64,000 bases of DNA from NCBI RefSeq assembly GCF_029087225.1, contig NZ_JARFJD010000002.1, positions 372,001 to 436,000 on the forward strand, given 5' to 3'. How positions within the stretch are numbered: the stretch's first letter is position 1; the number at the start of each line of letters is the position of its first letter. The stretch is from Limnobacter olei (GTDB lineage: Bacteria > Pseudomonadota > Gammaproteobacteria > Burkholderiales > Burkholderiaceae_B). The position numbers and the translations under genes are program-made. A model generated the notes under the pieces. It had not been told where the DNA came from and did not search any database. It was given only the letters and a program-made list of their open reading frames with translations. Shown here in pieces: positions 45,907 through 54,307 of this stretch.

Positions 45907-47304
45907 ATGACCCAGCCCGATCAACCCGTGCCAACGCGACAAAAATCGGGCCTCAAGCACTTGCTGTTCATGACTTTGCTGGGATTGCTGGCTTGCTCAA
46001 TGCTCAGCAATTCGGCATGGGCTCAAAACCCCACCCCTAAAAACCTGCTCACGCTGTACAGCCTGGCCAAACAGAACGACCCTGCCTTTCGGGCGGCAGC
46101 TTCGCAGTTGCAGGCTGACCTTGAAACTGAAAACCAGGCATTTTCAGCTTTGCTGCCCAATATCAACTTTGGGGCACGCATTGAAAAACAAGACAACACC
46201 TACGATGCGTTTGGCATGTCGATTGACGCCAGCCGCAATCCCGGCACCTACAGCCTGGTGCTGAACCAGGCACTGTTTCGCCCTCAAGCCTGGGAAACCT
46301 ACAAGCAAAGCCAATTGAGTGGAGAAGTTGCCAAGCTTAGTTTTCAGCAAGCTGAACAAGAACTTGTTTTGCGGTTGACTCGCGCATATTTCGATTTATT
46401 AACCGCGCAAGACGACTTAGCCAGCATTCGTGATCAAAAAACGGCGATTACTGAGCTATTGGCCTTGGCGAAAGCCAATTTTGAGGTGGGCAGCGCGACA
46501 GTCACCGATCAACAAGAGGCACAAGCCCGATTCGACCTGGCCGTGGCCCAGGAACTGGCTGCCCAGAACCAGTTGGCACAACGCAAACTACAACTGGAAA
46601 CCATTGTGGGCATGCCGGTGGAAGAACTGGCCACACTTGCACCCACAACGCAACTTAAAGCACCCACGCCAAACACCGCCGAGGCTTGGGCCGAGCAGGC
46701 CCGAAACAACAACCTGAGAGCCCAGCAAGCGCGACTTGCAAAACTGATTGCCAAAGGCGAGAGCAACAAGGCCAAATATGGGCACTTGCCCACCCTTGAC
46801 CTGACTGCCCAAATGGTTGAAACCGAGCAGCAGATTTTTGATGGCAACAGTGGACGCCCTTTTGACTTGGGTGTAGACAGCACCACCATCGGCCTGGTGA
46901 TGAACATCCCAATTTTCAGTGGAGGCGGCACCCAAAGCCAGGTGCGCCAGCAAGCGGCGTTGTTGGAAAAAGCGATGAACAATGTAGAACTCGCAAGCAG
47001 AAATGCCACACAGGCTGCAAAGTCGGCATTTCTGGGGGTTCAAACCAGCCTGGCACAGGTGAGTGCACTCGAAACTGCACTGGCCTCAAGTGAACTGGCA
47101 CTCCGATCCAACAAAACCGCCTATGAAATAGGCATTCGAATCAACGTTGATGTCTTGAACGCTCAACAACAATTCAATGCCACACAGCGTGACCTCTCAA
47201 AGGCCAAATACACCAGCCTGATCAATATGCTTGAACTACAAGCAGTGGCTGGGCAATTGAATGCTGAAACGGTGCTGCAAATTAATCAGTTACTGGTTCA
47301 GTAA
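45907..47304 (+). CDS. TolC-family outer-membrane channel protein
   Basis: 465 residues. The signal peptide (FMTLLGLLACSMLSNSAWA) ends at an A-x-A site, then NLLTLYSLAKQNDPAFRAAA starts the first TolC repeat. The second repeat has NNLRAQQARLAKLIAKGESN, and NIPIFSGGGTQSQVRQQAAL matches the strand-helix junction. Long heptad-rich helices form the periplasmic tunnel. It serves type I secretion or multidrug efflux; the partner transporter is not in the window. Its last 23 bp overlap the end of waaA on the other strand. Confidence 0.94.
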   Translation: MTQPDQPVPTRQKSGLKHLLFMTLLGLLACSMLSNSAWAQNPTPKNLLTLYSLAKQNDPAFRAAASQLQADLETENQAFSALLPNINFGARIEKQDNTYDAFGMSIDASRNPGTYSLVLNQALFRPQAWETYKQSQLSGEVAKLSFQQAEQELVLRLTRAYFDLLTAQDDLASIRDQKTAITELLALAKANFEVGSATVTDQQEAQARFDLAVAQELAAQNQLAQRKLQLETIVGMPVEELATLAPTTQLKAPTPNTAEAWAEQARNNNLRAQQARLAKLIAKGESNKAKYGHLPTLDLTAQMVETEQQIFDGNSGRPFDLGVDSTTIGLVMNIPIFSGGGTQSQVRQQAALLEKAMNNVELASRNATQAAKSAFLGVQTSLAQVSALETALASSELALRSNKTAYEIGIRINVDVLNAQQQFNATQRDLSKAKYTSLINMLELQAVAGQLNAETVLQINQLLVQ

Positions 47305-48652
47305 GCAAACCAGCTGCTGGCAACTGGCTTGCTTGGTTCAGTACATCGAAGCTGCGCTGGGTTGCGCCACGATGGCCTCGAGCATAAGCAAAAGCGGCCT
47401 TCTTGCCCTCATCGAAACCGTGAAAACCACTCAAGTAAAATTCACATGCCGCTAGCAAATGTTCGAATCGGCGAGCCGCTTTCGCGGCCAGAGCATCCTC
47501 TGCGGCCTTGGCAAAATTAAATGTATTCGGCCCCATCCACACGGGGCAACCATAAGCGCAAGCCTCAATCAGGTTTTGCCCGCCAAAAGGTAGCCAAGAA
47601 CCGCCCAACAAAGCCAGATCGGCCACGCTGTAATAGGCCGGCATTTCACCCATGGAGTCGCCCAACACCAAACGGGCCTGCCCAAACCCCGCCAAGGCAA
47701 TATTGCTGCCTGCATTGAACGAGGCACTTCGACGTACGGGACGGGCCACGCCCATCCGCGTGGCTGCCTCTGCCATCAATTCAAACACCTCATCAAAACG
47801 CTGAGGGTGGCGCGGCACAATCCACACACTGGCTTTGGGCATGCGTTTGAAAAATTGACATCGATTCAAGGCGTCGAGTAACAATGCCTCTTCCCCTTCC
47901 CGACTACTGGCAAACAACACCACCTGCTCAGCCTGCGCAGCCTCTCTCCAGGCGCGCCCCGTGGTGGCCAACTCAGGCTTCAGCGCCACATCAAATTTCA
48001 GGTTGCCACACACCGCATCTACAGGTCGACCAAGTTTTTCGAACACAGCAGCATCGGTCGGTGTTTGCGCAATCAAGGTGCCAACACTTTGCAACACGGG
48101 CTGGCTCAACAGCCTTAATTGCGCCAATCGCCTGCCAGTGGTGGGCGAAACCCGGGCATTGAGCAAGGCAGTGTGTACCTTGGCTTTGGCCGCCCCCAAC
48201 AGTAAATTGGGCCACAGCTCGGTTTCAACCACCCACAGCATATGGGCGCGCACTTGTTTGAGTGTGCGCGCAACCAGATAAGGCAGATCGTAAGGTAGGT
48301 AAAAAAATTGAACCTGATTCAATGTCGAATAAAGCTGGCGGCATGTGGCCAAACCCGTGGGTGTGGTGCAAGAAACAGCCCATTCATGTTGAGGATAAAC
48401 CTTGGCCCAATGCTGCACCAAAGGGGAAATGGCGTGGGCCTCGCCCACTGACACAGCATGCACCCAGATTCGCTTTTGCCCCGCGGGCACAGACCTGAAT
48501 TCAGGTAGGCTCGCCAAAAAACGCTGGCCCCAGCCCTGACGATATTCAGGCTGCCGAATACCGCGCTTGAGCAAATACAAGGCTAAAACTGGCTGAAACA
48601 AAAAAAGAATCAGACTGTAAAGCCATAGAAAGATGCGAGCTGACACACTCAA
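47282..48652 (-). CDS. waaA: 3-deoxy-D-manno-octulosonic acid (Kdo) transferase
   Basis: 456-residue monotopic GT-B enzyme that attaches Kdo to lipid IVA from CMP-Kdo. An N-terminal membrane anchor (IFLWLYSLILFLFQPVLAL) is followed by VHAVSVGEAHAISPLVQ with the catalytic acidic residue, VVETELWPNLLL, ARVSPTTGRRLAQLR and VVLFASSREGEEALLL. LLGGSWLPFGGQNLIEACAY is the C-terminal CMP-Kdo site. It overlaps waaC by 4 bp (waaC upstream) and runs tail-to-tail into the TolC-family gene. Confidence 0.96.
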   Translation of the reverse strand: MSVSARIFLWLYSLILFLFQPVLALYLLKRGIRQPEYRQGWGQRFLASLPEFRSVPAGQKRIWVHAVSVGEAHAISPLVQHWAKVYPQHEWAVSCTTPTGLATCRQLYSTLNQVQFFYLPYDLPYLVARTLKQVRAHMLWVVETELWPNLLLGAAKAKVHTALLNARVSPTTGRRLAQLRLLSQPVLQSVGTLIAQTPTDAAVFEKLGRPVDAVCGNLKFDVALKPELATTGRAWREAAQAEQVVLFASSREGEEALLLDALNRCQFFKRMPKASVWIVPRHPQRFDEVFELMAEAATRMGVARPVRRSASFNAGSNIALAGFGQARLVLGDSMGEMPAYYSVADLALLGGSWLPFGGQNLIEACAYGCPVWMGPNTFNFAKAAEDALAAKAARRFEHLLAACEFYLSGFHGFDEGKKAAFAYARGHRGATQRSFDVLNQASQLPAAGLLTEPVTD

Positions 48653-49614
48653 AGTTTATTTCCCCGTAGCAAACGCGTTGCCGCCTCGAACACTTCACCC
48701 ACCGCGGGCTCCCGACCAACATCGCCCAAACTGATGGCATGTGGGTTAAAGCGCGGTGCGAATCGCCACGCTGGCGTGGCGAAAAACAAAGCGACCATGG
48801 GTAAATAATGCGCAGCCGCCAAATGCGTTATACCGGTGTCCACACCAATTACAAGGCCAGCCCTCTCTAGACGAAGGCGCAATTCGCCCAAAGCCATTCG
48901 AGGCAGCACCTCAACCCGGGCTATGCCAGTAGCTATTTTTTCTGCCTGCTGTTGCTCTGCGTCACTACCCCAAGGCAGTTTGACTGCATACCCGAGGTCT
49001 GAAAATCGATGAGCCAACTCACGCCATTTGACAATTGGCCATTTTTTTTCATCGCGGGCAGTGGCGTGCAAAAACCAGATTTCAGCACCGCTTGGAATGG
49101 CGGGAAGTACTTTTTGCGGGGCGATGTCATAGAAAACCGGCTTGCCCAGCAAACGGTAGCCCAATAACCCGGCTGCCAACTCTCGCAGACGCTCGACCGC
49201 ATGGGCTTGCGGATCCCAGCCAGCCCGCTTTGAATAGAAGAGACAAGCCAGGCTTTCCTTGGCATAGGAAAAACCAGGGCCCATCAAGGTGCCATTTGCC
49301 GCGCGTGCCAACAGTGCGCTTTTGAGCAAACCCTGCAAATCAACAATGGCATCGTATTGCCTGTCGGCCAATTTGCTTTTCAGCAACTTCCATTGCTGCC
49401 AGGTGTAGCGAATTCCCTGCTTGCGCCACTTGCGCAAGTTGACCGGCACCACCTCGTGAACATGGCGGCTGCCCCGCACCAGGTCCGCAAACGGCTCCTC
49501 CACCATCCAGTCAATCTGGATGGATGGATCTTGGGCGTGAATATCATTCAAAACCGGCAAGGCATGAATGACATCTCCCATGGAAGTGGTCTTAACAATT
49601 AAGATACGCTTCAT
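48649..49614 (-). CDS. waaC: LPS heptosyltransferase I
   Basis: 321-residue GT9 enzyme that adds the first heptose to Kdo. It opens MKRILIVKTTSMGDVIHALP, the WaaC signature, then IQIDWMVEEPFADLVRGSRH. WFLHATARDEKKWPIVKWRE starts the second domain. LVIGVDTGITHLAAAHYLPM is the donor motif with Asp and His. Coupled to waaA by a 4-bp overlap. It is divergent from the GT2 gene, whose TTG start lies 87 bp away. Confidence 0.96.
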   Translation of the reverse strand: MKRILIVKTTSMGDVIHALPVLNDIHAQDPSIQIDWMVEEPFADLVRGSRHVHEVVPVNLRKWRKQGIRYTWQQWKLLKSKLADRQYDAIVDLQGLLKSALLARAANGTLMGPGFSYAKESLACLFYSKRAGWDPQAHAVERLRELAAGLLGYRLLGKPVFYDIAPQKVLPAIPSGAEIWFLHATARDEKKWPIVKWRELAHRFSDLGYAVKLPWGSDAEQQQAEKIATGIARVEVLPRMALGELRLRLERAGLVIGVDTGITHLAAAHYLPMVALFFATPAWRFAPRFNPHAISLGDVGREPAVGEVFEAATRLLRGNKL

Positions 49615-49700
49615 CTAGCGCTTAGGTTGATCGCAACCGCCTTATTGTAAGCGGCAAGCGAGTAGCCATTCCGAATCCGCTCAGCCAAGGAACGATAAAT

Positions 49701-50507
49701 TTGAACACAGCAGCCAACAACCGCATCGCCTTGTCCGCCGTGCTGATCACCTTGAATGCCGGCAAACAACTTGCTGCAGCCCTTGAAAGCCTGCAATTTT
49801 GTGGTGACCTGGTGGTAGTGGATTCCAACAGCAGAGACAACACCATTGAAGTTGCGGAGAAATTCGGTGCACGTGTTGTGCAGCAAAACTGGCTTGGTTT
49901 TGGTCCACAAAAACAGTTTGCAGTGACCCAGGCTACCCATGATTGGGTACTGTGCCTGGACGCAGACGAACGAGTAACGCCCGAGTTGGAGCGCAGTATT
50001 CGAGCGGTTATTCAACAAGCTGAACAGGGGCTTTTACCTGGCGATGTTGCCGGGTTTGACATGCCCCGCTGTAACTTCTTTTTAGGCCGTTACCTTCGCC
50101 ACGGCGAGGGTTATCCCGATTATTCACGCCGATTGTTTAACCGAAAGATGGCCAACTGGAGCAATGACGCAGTCCATGAGAAAGTGGAATGCACAGTTCC
50201 AGACAAACGTTTTGAAAAGCTTGAAGGCGACTTGCTGCATGAATCTGCAGAAAGCCTTGAAAGCTACATGACCAAGCAAAACCGATACACCAGTATTCAG
50301 GCACACAGCTTGGCTGCGCGCGGAAAATGGCCTGGGCTGGGCAAACTGGTGCTGTCGCCAGTAGTGCGGTTCATCAAGTTTTACCTGGTGCGAAAAGGCT
50401 TTCTGGATGGCTGGCCCGGGCTGGTTCACATTGCAATTGGGTGCTTCAACAGCTTCTTGAAATACGCCAAGACACGAGAGTTGATGCAGCAAAAACGTGA
50501 GCGCTGA
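49701..50507 (+). CDS. Family 2 glycosyltransferase, LPS core type (WaaE/KdtX-like)
   Basis: 268-residue GT-A enzyme. LSAVLITLNAGKQLAAALES and LVVVDSNSRDNTIEVAEKFG form the nucleotide fold. WVLCLDADERVTPELE has the metal-binding DxD (DAD). YPDYSRRLFNRKMANWSNDA then VHEKVE is the LgtF/WaaE block, and a C-terminal amphipathic part (FIKFYLVRKGFLDGWPGLVH) may touch the membrane. Relatives add glucose to heptose I. The TTG start has AGGA about 9 nt upstream. It is divergent from waaC-waaA, consistent with core assembly. Confidence 0.9.
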   Translation: MNTAANNRIALSAVLITLNAGKQLAAALESLQFCGDLVVVDSNSRDNTIEVAEKFGARVVQQNWLGFGPQKQFAVTQATHDWVLCLDADERVTPELERSIRAVIQQAEQGLLPGDVAGFDMPRCNFFLGRYLRHGEGYPDYSRRLFNRKMANWSNDAVHEKVECTVPDKRFEKLEGDLLHESAESLESYMTKQNRYTSIQAHSLAARGKWPGLGKLVLSPVVRFIKFYLVRKGFLDGWPGLVHIAIGCFNSFLKYAKTRELMQQKRER

Positions 50508-50535
50508 TTGTGGTGCGGCGTGCGTGATACTAGTC

Positions 50536-50741
50536 AAGCACCTGACCCTGCGCAAGCCCCGTTTGCGTGAAGACCCAAAGGAAAAGAGTCACCCCTTGCT
50601 TTGGGAACCGGAGGACCAACTCGCGCTGCGCGCTCAAACAGGTCCATCCGGGGTCCTGCGGACCATCCCAAAGCGGCGAGTTGACGAAGTATGTGGGCCT
50701 TCTTGAATCGCAAACTGCGGCTTGCGCAGGGTCAGGTGCTT
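50536..50741. repeat. 206-bp palindromic element 1 with perfect 23-bp terminal inverted repeats
   Basis: Positions 50536-50558 (starting AAGCACCTGACC) are the exact reverse complement of 50719-50741 (ending GGTCAGGTGCTT). Further pairing runs inward: GTTTGCG 50561-50567 with CGCAAAC 50709-50715, GAAG-A-CCC 50569-50576 with GGG-C-CTTC 50695-50702, CAACTCGC 50617-50624 with GCGAGTTG 50676-50683, and an apical GGTCC-TGC-GGACC at 50652-50664. It could be a non-autonomous miniature transposable element or a structured RNA. No clear target-site duplication longer than 2 bp was seen. Confidence 0.75.
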
Positions 50742-50833
50742 TCACTGAGATGACATGCCCGCACAGCGTTGCGACGCGGGATTATCACTGATACATCGCC
50801 GATGCAGCACAAGCTTGCATGTCGCTTGCGCTA

Positions 50834-51037
50834 GAAGAATTCCTACCCAGCTGAGTGTGCCCAACATTCACGTCTCGCCCGCCGTTTCCTCATCTGAAAT
50901 GGATTAGACGCGAAGCGGCTCCGCAAGGCGCCATTGCGCTTGCGGCATCCATTGCAGATGGGAGAAGAAACGGCCACAGCCGCGCACATCACCTTGGGCG
51001 AGGCGGTTGGGCAAGCTTAGCTAGGTGGGAATTCTTC
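50834..51037. repeat. 204-bp palindromic element 2
   Basis: Positions 50834-50862 pair with 51009-51037 over 29 positions with two mismatches and three G-T wobbles; the outer ten (GAAGAATTCC) are perfect. Inner helices follow: CTCGCCC 50874-50880 with GGGCGAG 50996-51002, GCCGTTTC 50881-50888 with GAAACGGC 50967-50974, CATCTG 50891-50896 with CAGATG 50955-50960, and ATGGAT 50899-50904 with ATCCAT 50947-50952. Three of the imperfect outer pairs are G-U compatible if the plus strand is transcribed and one if the minus strand is, a slight hint for a plus-strand RNA. Confidence 0.7.
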
Positions 51038-51074
51038 AGCACGCGCCCGCATCCAGGCGCAGCGTTGAATCAAG

Positions 51075-51107
51075 GTGCTGCCGCCAGAGCCCAAGCCCCG
51101 GCAGCAC
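51075..51107 (-). terminator. Hairpin after the glt operon
   Basis: GTGCTGCCG (51075-51083) pairs perfectly with CGGCAGCAC (51099-51107) around a 15-base loop, 12 bp past the gltL stop on the minus strand. No T run follows, so termination may need Rho. Confidence 0.45.
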
Positions 51108-51118
51108 AGAACTCCGGA

Positions 51119-51847
51119 TCAGTGACCCAGAATTTTTGAGAGGAACAACTGCGCACGCTCCGAGCGTGGTGTACCAAAAAAGTCCTCTTTGGTGCAGTCT
51201 TCAACAATATTGCCTTGGTCCATGAAAATAACCCGGTCAGCAACCTTGCGAGCAAAACCCATTTCATGGGTTACGCACATCATGGTCATTCCTTCTTGGG
51301 CCAATTCCACCATCACATCCAGCACCTCGTTCACCATTTCAGGATCGAGCGCTGAGGTAGGTTCATCAAACAACATGCAAATTGGGTCCATCGACAGTGC
51401 GCGTGCAATCGCAACACGCTGTTGCTGACCACCCGACAATTGTCCCGGAAATTTTTCCGCCTGCGCTTTCAAACCTACACGGTCCAATAAACCCAAACCT
51501 TTGGCAACAGCCTCTTCTTTAGAGCGCCCCAACACCTTGATTTGCGCCAAGGTCAGGTTCTCGGTGATGGTCAAGTGCGGGAACAGTTCAAAGTTCTGAA
51601 ACACCATGCCCACGCGTGAACGCAACTTGGGCAGATCAGTGCCTTTGGCACCCACCGAGACACCATCTACCGTGATGGTGCCTTCCTGAAAAGGCTCCAG
51701 CATGTTCACGGTTTTAATCAAGGTTGACTTGCCCGAACCGGAGGGGCCACACACCACCACCACTTCCCCTTTTTTAACAGAGGTTGTGCAATTGGTGAGC
51801 ACCTTGAAACTGCCGTACCACTTACTTACTTTATTGATTTCAATCAC
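51119..51847 (-). CDS. gltL: Glutamate/aspartate ABC transporter ATP-binding protein
   Basis: 242-residue ATPase of a polar amino-acid importer. Walker [17 protein letters not shown]-loop [12 protein letters not shown], signature [15 protein letters not shown], Walker [16 protein letters not shown] and switch [10 protein letters not shown] are all intact. It opens [20 protein letters not shown]. Last gene of gltI-gltJ-gltK-gltL, 12 bp after gltK. Specificity for Glu/Asp is inferred from the operon type and the neighbouring aspartase. Confidence 0.94.
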   Translation of the reverse strand: MIEINKVSKWYGSFKVLTNCTTSVKKGEVVVVCGPSGSGKSTLIKTVNMLEPFQEGTITVDGVSVGAKGTDLPKLRSRVGMVFQNFELFPHLTITENLTLAQIKVLGRSKEEAVAKGLGLLDRVGLKAQAEKFPGQLSGGQQQRVAIARALSMDPICMLFDEPTSALDPEMVNEVLDVMVELAQEGMTMMCVTHEMGFARKVADRVIFMDQGNIVEDCTKEDFFGTPRSERAQLFLSKILGH

Positions 51848-51859
51848 AGTGCTCTCCTG

Positions 51860-52546
51860 TTATCGAATGATTTGAGTTTTTTTCTGGAGCGCTTTGACCA
51901 GCATGGACATGCTGAAACAGATCGCCAGATAAACCAAGGCCACGAAGGTGTACATTTCAACCAAGGCGCTGTCGCGCTGCGCAATTTTCGACGCGGCACC
52001 CAGGAAGTCGGTGACAGAAAGTACATACACCAATGACGTGTCTTGGAACAAAATAATGGTTTGGGTCAACAACACGGGAAGCATGTTGCGGAAAGCCTGA
52101 GGCAGCACAATTTTCGCCATGGTCAAGCGGTAATTCAAACCAAGTGCCTGCGCGGCAGCCACCTGCCCCTTCGGAATACTTTGAATACCCGCCCGCATGA
52201 TTTCGCAGAAAAATGCGGCTTCAAACATGATGAAAGTGATGTAGGCAGACCGGTCGGGGCCAATTTGCGGAGGCCGTTCGTACCCCATTACTGACTGCAA
52301 GACCACTGGCACCAGAAAATAGAACCAGAAGATCACCAGAATCAGGGGAATTGAACGCATCAGGTTCACGTAACCGGCCGCGATCATTGCCAAGGGCTTA
52401 ATGCTGGACAAACGCGCCAGCGCCAAAAGCGTACCGAAGAAAATACCGCCCAAACAGGCCACCACGGTAAGCTGCACCGTGTAAGTCAAACCCTGCATGA
52501 GATAAGGCAATGAAGTGCTAATTGCACTGAAGTCGAAGTCGTTCAT
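51860..52546 (-). CDS. gltK: Glutamate/aspartate ABC transporter permease GltK
   Basis: 228-residue HisM-type inner-membrane permease. About five helices, starting LMQGLTYTVQLTVVACLGGI, with MRSIPLILVIFWFYFLVPVV and the EAA loop QALGLNYRLTMAKIVLPQAF. The stop-start junction with gltJ overlaps by one base at 52546. It forms a heterodimer with GltJ. The length is typical of GltK (about 224). Confidence 0.93.
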   Translation of the reverse strand: MNDFDFSAISTSLPYLMQGLTYTVQLTVVACLGGIFFGTLLALARLSSIKPLAMIAAGYVNLMRSIPLILVIFWFYFLVPVVLQSVMGYERPPQIGPDRSAYITFIMFEAAFFCEIMRAGIQSIPKGQVAAAQALGLNYRLTMAKIVLPQAFRNMLPVLLTQTIILFQDTSLVYVLSVTDFLGAASKIAQRDSALVEMYTFVALVYLAICFSMSMLVKALQKKTQIIR

Positions 52547-53286
52547 TATTTACCTCCCGTGATGTAACCGGGCACAGCAGTTCGGCGCTCGACTAAAGCC
52601 ATTACTCGGTTCACCGTCATTGCCACAATCACGTACAACACAGTGGCAGCAATGTAGGCTTCAAAAAACGCAAAGGTGACTTCACCCATTTCTCGAGTTC
52701 TAAAGGTGAGTTCAGTCAGGCCAATGGTTAATGCCACCGATGAGTTTTTAATCAGGTTCATCGCCTCGGAGGTCATGGGCGGAACGATGATTCGGTAGGC
52801 CATGGGCAACAACACGAAGCGATAGGTTTGCCCTTCGGTCAAGCCCAAAGCGTAACCCGCAGCACGTTGACCGCGCGACAGCGACAAGATGCCCGACTTG
52901 ACCTGCTCGGCAACCCGGGAAGCGGTAAACAAGCCCAGGCAAACCACAGAGGCCAGGAATTGCACGAAGGTGGGGTCTTGCTCAATCGACCATTCTTTCA
53001 GAGCCGGGATGAATTCTGGCACCACAAAATACCAGAGAAAAAATTGGACAATCAGTGGGATGTTGCGGAAAATTTCCACATACGCATTGCCCAGAAACGC
53101 CAAAGGTTTGCTGGAGGCTGTGCGCAAAACACCCATCAAAGAACCCACAGTGAAGGCAATAACGCCCGCAACTGCGGATGTGGCAAGGGTCCACAGCAGG
53201 CCGGAAAACAACATTTCCCACCACACCAGGGTTTCACCTTCCACAATCGGCTGAAAAAACAACAGCCAATTCAGGTCGCTATTCAT
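52546..53286 (-). CDS. gltJ: Glutamate/aspartate ABC transporter permease GltJ
   Basis: 246-residue permease partner of GltK. MNSDLNWLLFFQP at 53286 is the family start, with GGGAG upstream; an earlier in-frame start lacks support. Helices include MLFSGLLWTLATSAVAGVIA, and the block EIFRNIPLIVQFFLWYFVVP is highly typical. The EAA loop is GYALGLTEGQTYRFVLLPMA. Separated from gltI by 95 bp holding an attenuator-like hairpin. Confidence 0.94.
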   Translation of the reverse strand: MNSDLNWLLFFQPIVEGETLVWWEMLFSGLLWTLATSAVAGVIAFTVGSLMGVLRTASSKPLAFLGNAYVEIFRNIPLIVQFFLWYFVVPEFIPALKEWSIEQDPTFVQFLASVVCLGLFTASRVAEQVKSGILSLSRGQRAAGYALGLTEGQTYRFVLLPMAYRIIVPPMTSEAMNLIKNSSVALTIGLTELTFRTREMGEVTFAFFEAYIAATVLYVIVAMTVNRVMALVERRTAVPGYITGGK

Positions 53287-53323
53287 TTTGGATACTCCCG
53301 AGTCAATATTCTCGGCCAATACA

Positions 53324-53362
53324 AGTAAAAGGCCGGCTCACGTTTAAAACGCACAGCCGGCC
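53324..53362 (-). terminator. Attenuator-like hairpin between gltI and gltJ
   Basis: On the minus strand GGCCGGCT (53362-53355) pairs with AGCCGGCC (53338-53331), followed by TTTTACTT. It lies 20 bp after the gltI stop. A leaky terminator here would give more binding protein than membrane subunits, as in many binding-protein operons. Confidence 0.75.
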
Positions 53363-53381
53363 CGTGACTAACTAGGGCTGT

Positions 53382-54281
53382 TTATTTAACGCCTTTGTCG
53401 TTTGGATTCGCAAATGCTTCCTTCAACAGCGGAGACATCGGGAAATTCAAATTCACATCCTTGGGTGGAATCTTGCTCATAAACCACTTGGTGTACAACT
53501 TCTCAGCTTCACCAGACTTGATCATGCCGTTTACGGTTTCATCCAGCAAAGCCTTGAATTGGGGATCGTCCTTGCGCAGCATGATGCCATAGGGTTCTGT
53601 ACGCAAAATTTCTGGCAGGAACATGAACTCATCGGGGTTTTTGCTTTGAGCAACCAAACCAGCAATCAAGATGTCGTCCATCACAAAAGCCTTGGCACGG
53701 TCGTTGGCCACCAACAAGAAGCTTTCAGCATGGTCTTTGCCGTAAATTTCCTTGAAGTTGATGTTTGCGCCCTTTTCGTTTTGCTTGATCAACTGAACTG
53801 ACGTGGTGCCAGAAGTTGTTGCGATAGGCTGCCCATCCAGATCGGCCAGTGATTTGATGCCGCTATTTTTCTTGACAACCACTTTTACGCTGGTAATAAA
53901 GGTGCTGTTTGCGAAAGAAACCTGCTCCTGACGAGCCACAGAATTGGTTGTAGAACCACATTCCATGTCGATGGTGCCGTTTTGCAGCAGCGGAATACGG
54001 TTTGCAGAAGTAACCGGTTGCAATTGCACATTCAGATTTGGCATTTTCAACTTGGCTTTGACTGCTTCAACAACCTTGTTACACATGTCCATGTGGTAGC
54101 CGATGGGCTTCTGGTTGTTGTCCAGGTATGAAAACGGAACAGAGGACTCACGGTAACCCACCACGATGGTTTTGGTTTCAGTAATCTTTTTCAAAGTACC
54201 CGTGAGATCTTGGGCAACTGCGGGCTGAACAGCGGCTACACTGGCCACGGCCAACGCTGCTGCGAGGAGATTCCTTTTCAT
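53382..54281 (-). CDS. gltI: Glutamate/aspartate-binding periplasmic protein
   Basis: 299-residue substrate-binding protein. The start at 54281 (GGAGC upstream) gives the signal peptide MKRNLLAAALAVASVAAV with cleavage after AVA. ITETKTIVVGYRESSVPFSY and DMCNKVVEAVKAKL are typical of the GltI/DEBP group, as are NGTIDMECGSTTNSVARQEQ and FVMDDILIAGLVAQS. It carries Glu/Asp to the GltJKL complex. It follows aspA by 77 bp containing two palindromes that may be control sites. Confidence 0.94.
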   Translation of the reverse strand: MKRNLLAAALAVASVAAVQPAVAQDLTGTLKKITETKTIVVGYRESSVPFSYLDNNQKPIGYHMDMCNKVVEAVKAKLKMPNLNVQLQPVTSANRIPLLQNGTIDMECGSTTNSVARQEQVSFANSTFITSVKVVVKKNSGIKSLADLDGQPIATTSGTTSVQLIKQNEKGANINFKEIYGKDHAESFLLVANDRAKAFVMDDILIAGLVAQSKNPDEFMFLPEILRTEPYGIMLRKDDPQFKALLDETVNGMIKSGEAEKLYTKWFMSKIPPKDVNLNFPMSPLLKEAFANPNDKGVK

Positions 54282-54307
54282 TTTTGCTCCTTGAATGAAA
54301 AAATTAA

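Larger units (their letters stand above)
50508..51118. other. 611-bp gene-free stretch with large palindromic structures
   Basis: No open frame here resembles a protein family or has a good ribosome site. Instead the stretch is dominated by two long imperfect palindromes, 50536-50741 and 50834-51037, with a smaller hairpin set between them: GACATGC 50752-50758 with GCATGTC 50817-50823, and CCCGC 50758-50762 with GCGGG 50776-50780. A terminator-like hairpin lies at 51075-51107. It separates the GT2 gene from the end of the glt operon. Confidence 0.7.

Noticed and set aside
50536-50741. Element 1 considered as an integron attC site or a full insertion sequence
   Set aside because: No R'/R'' core GTTRRRY motifs at the ends, no integrase and no transposase frame inside.
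50536-51037. Palindromes considered as 6S RNA genes
   Set aside because: Length and rod shape fit loosely, but I could not recognise the conserved central bubble; a covariance model search would decide.
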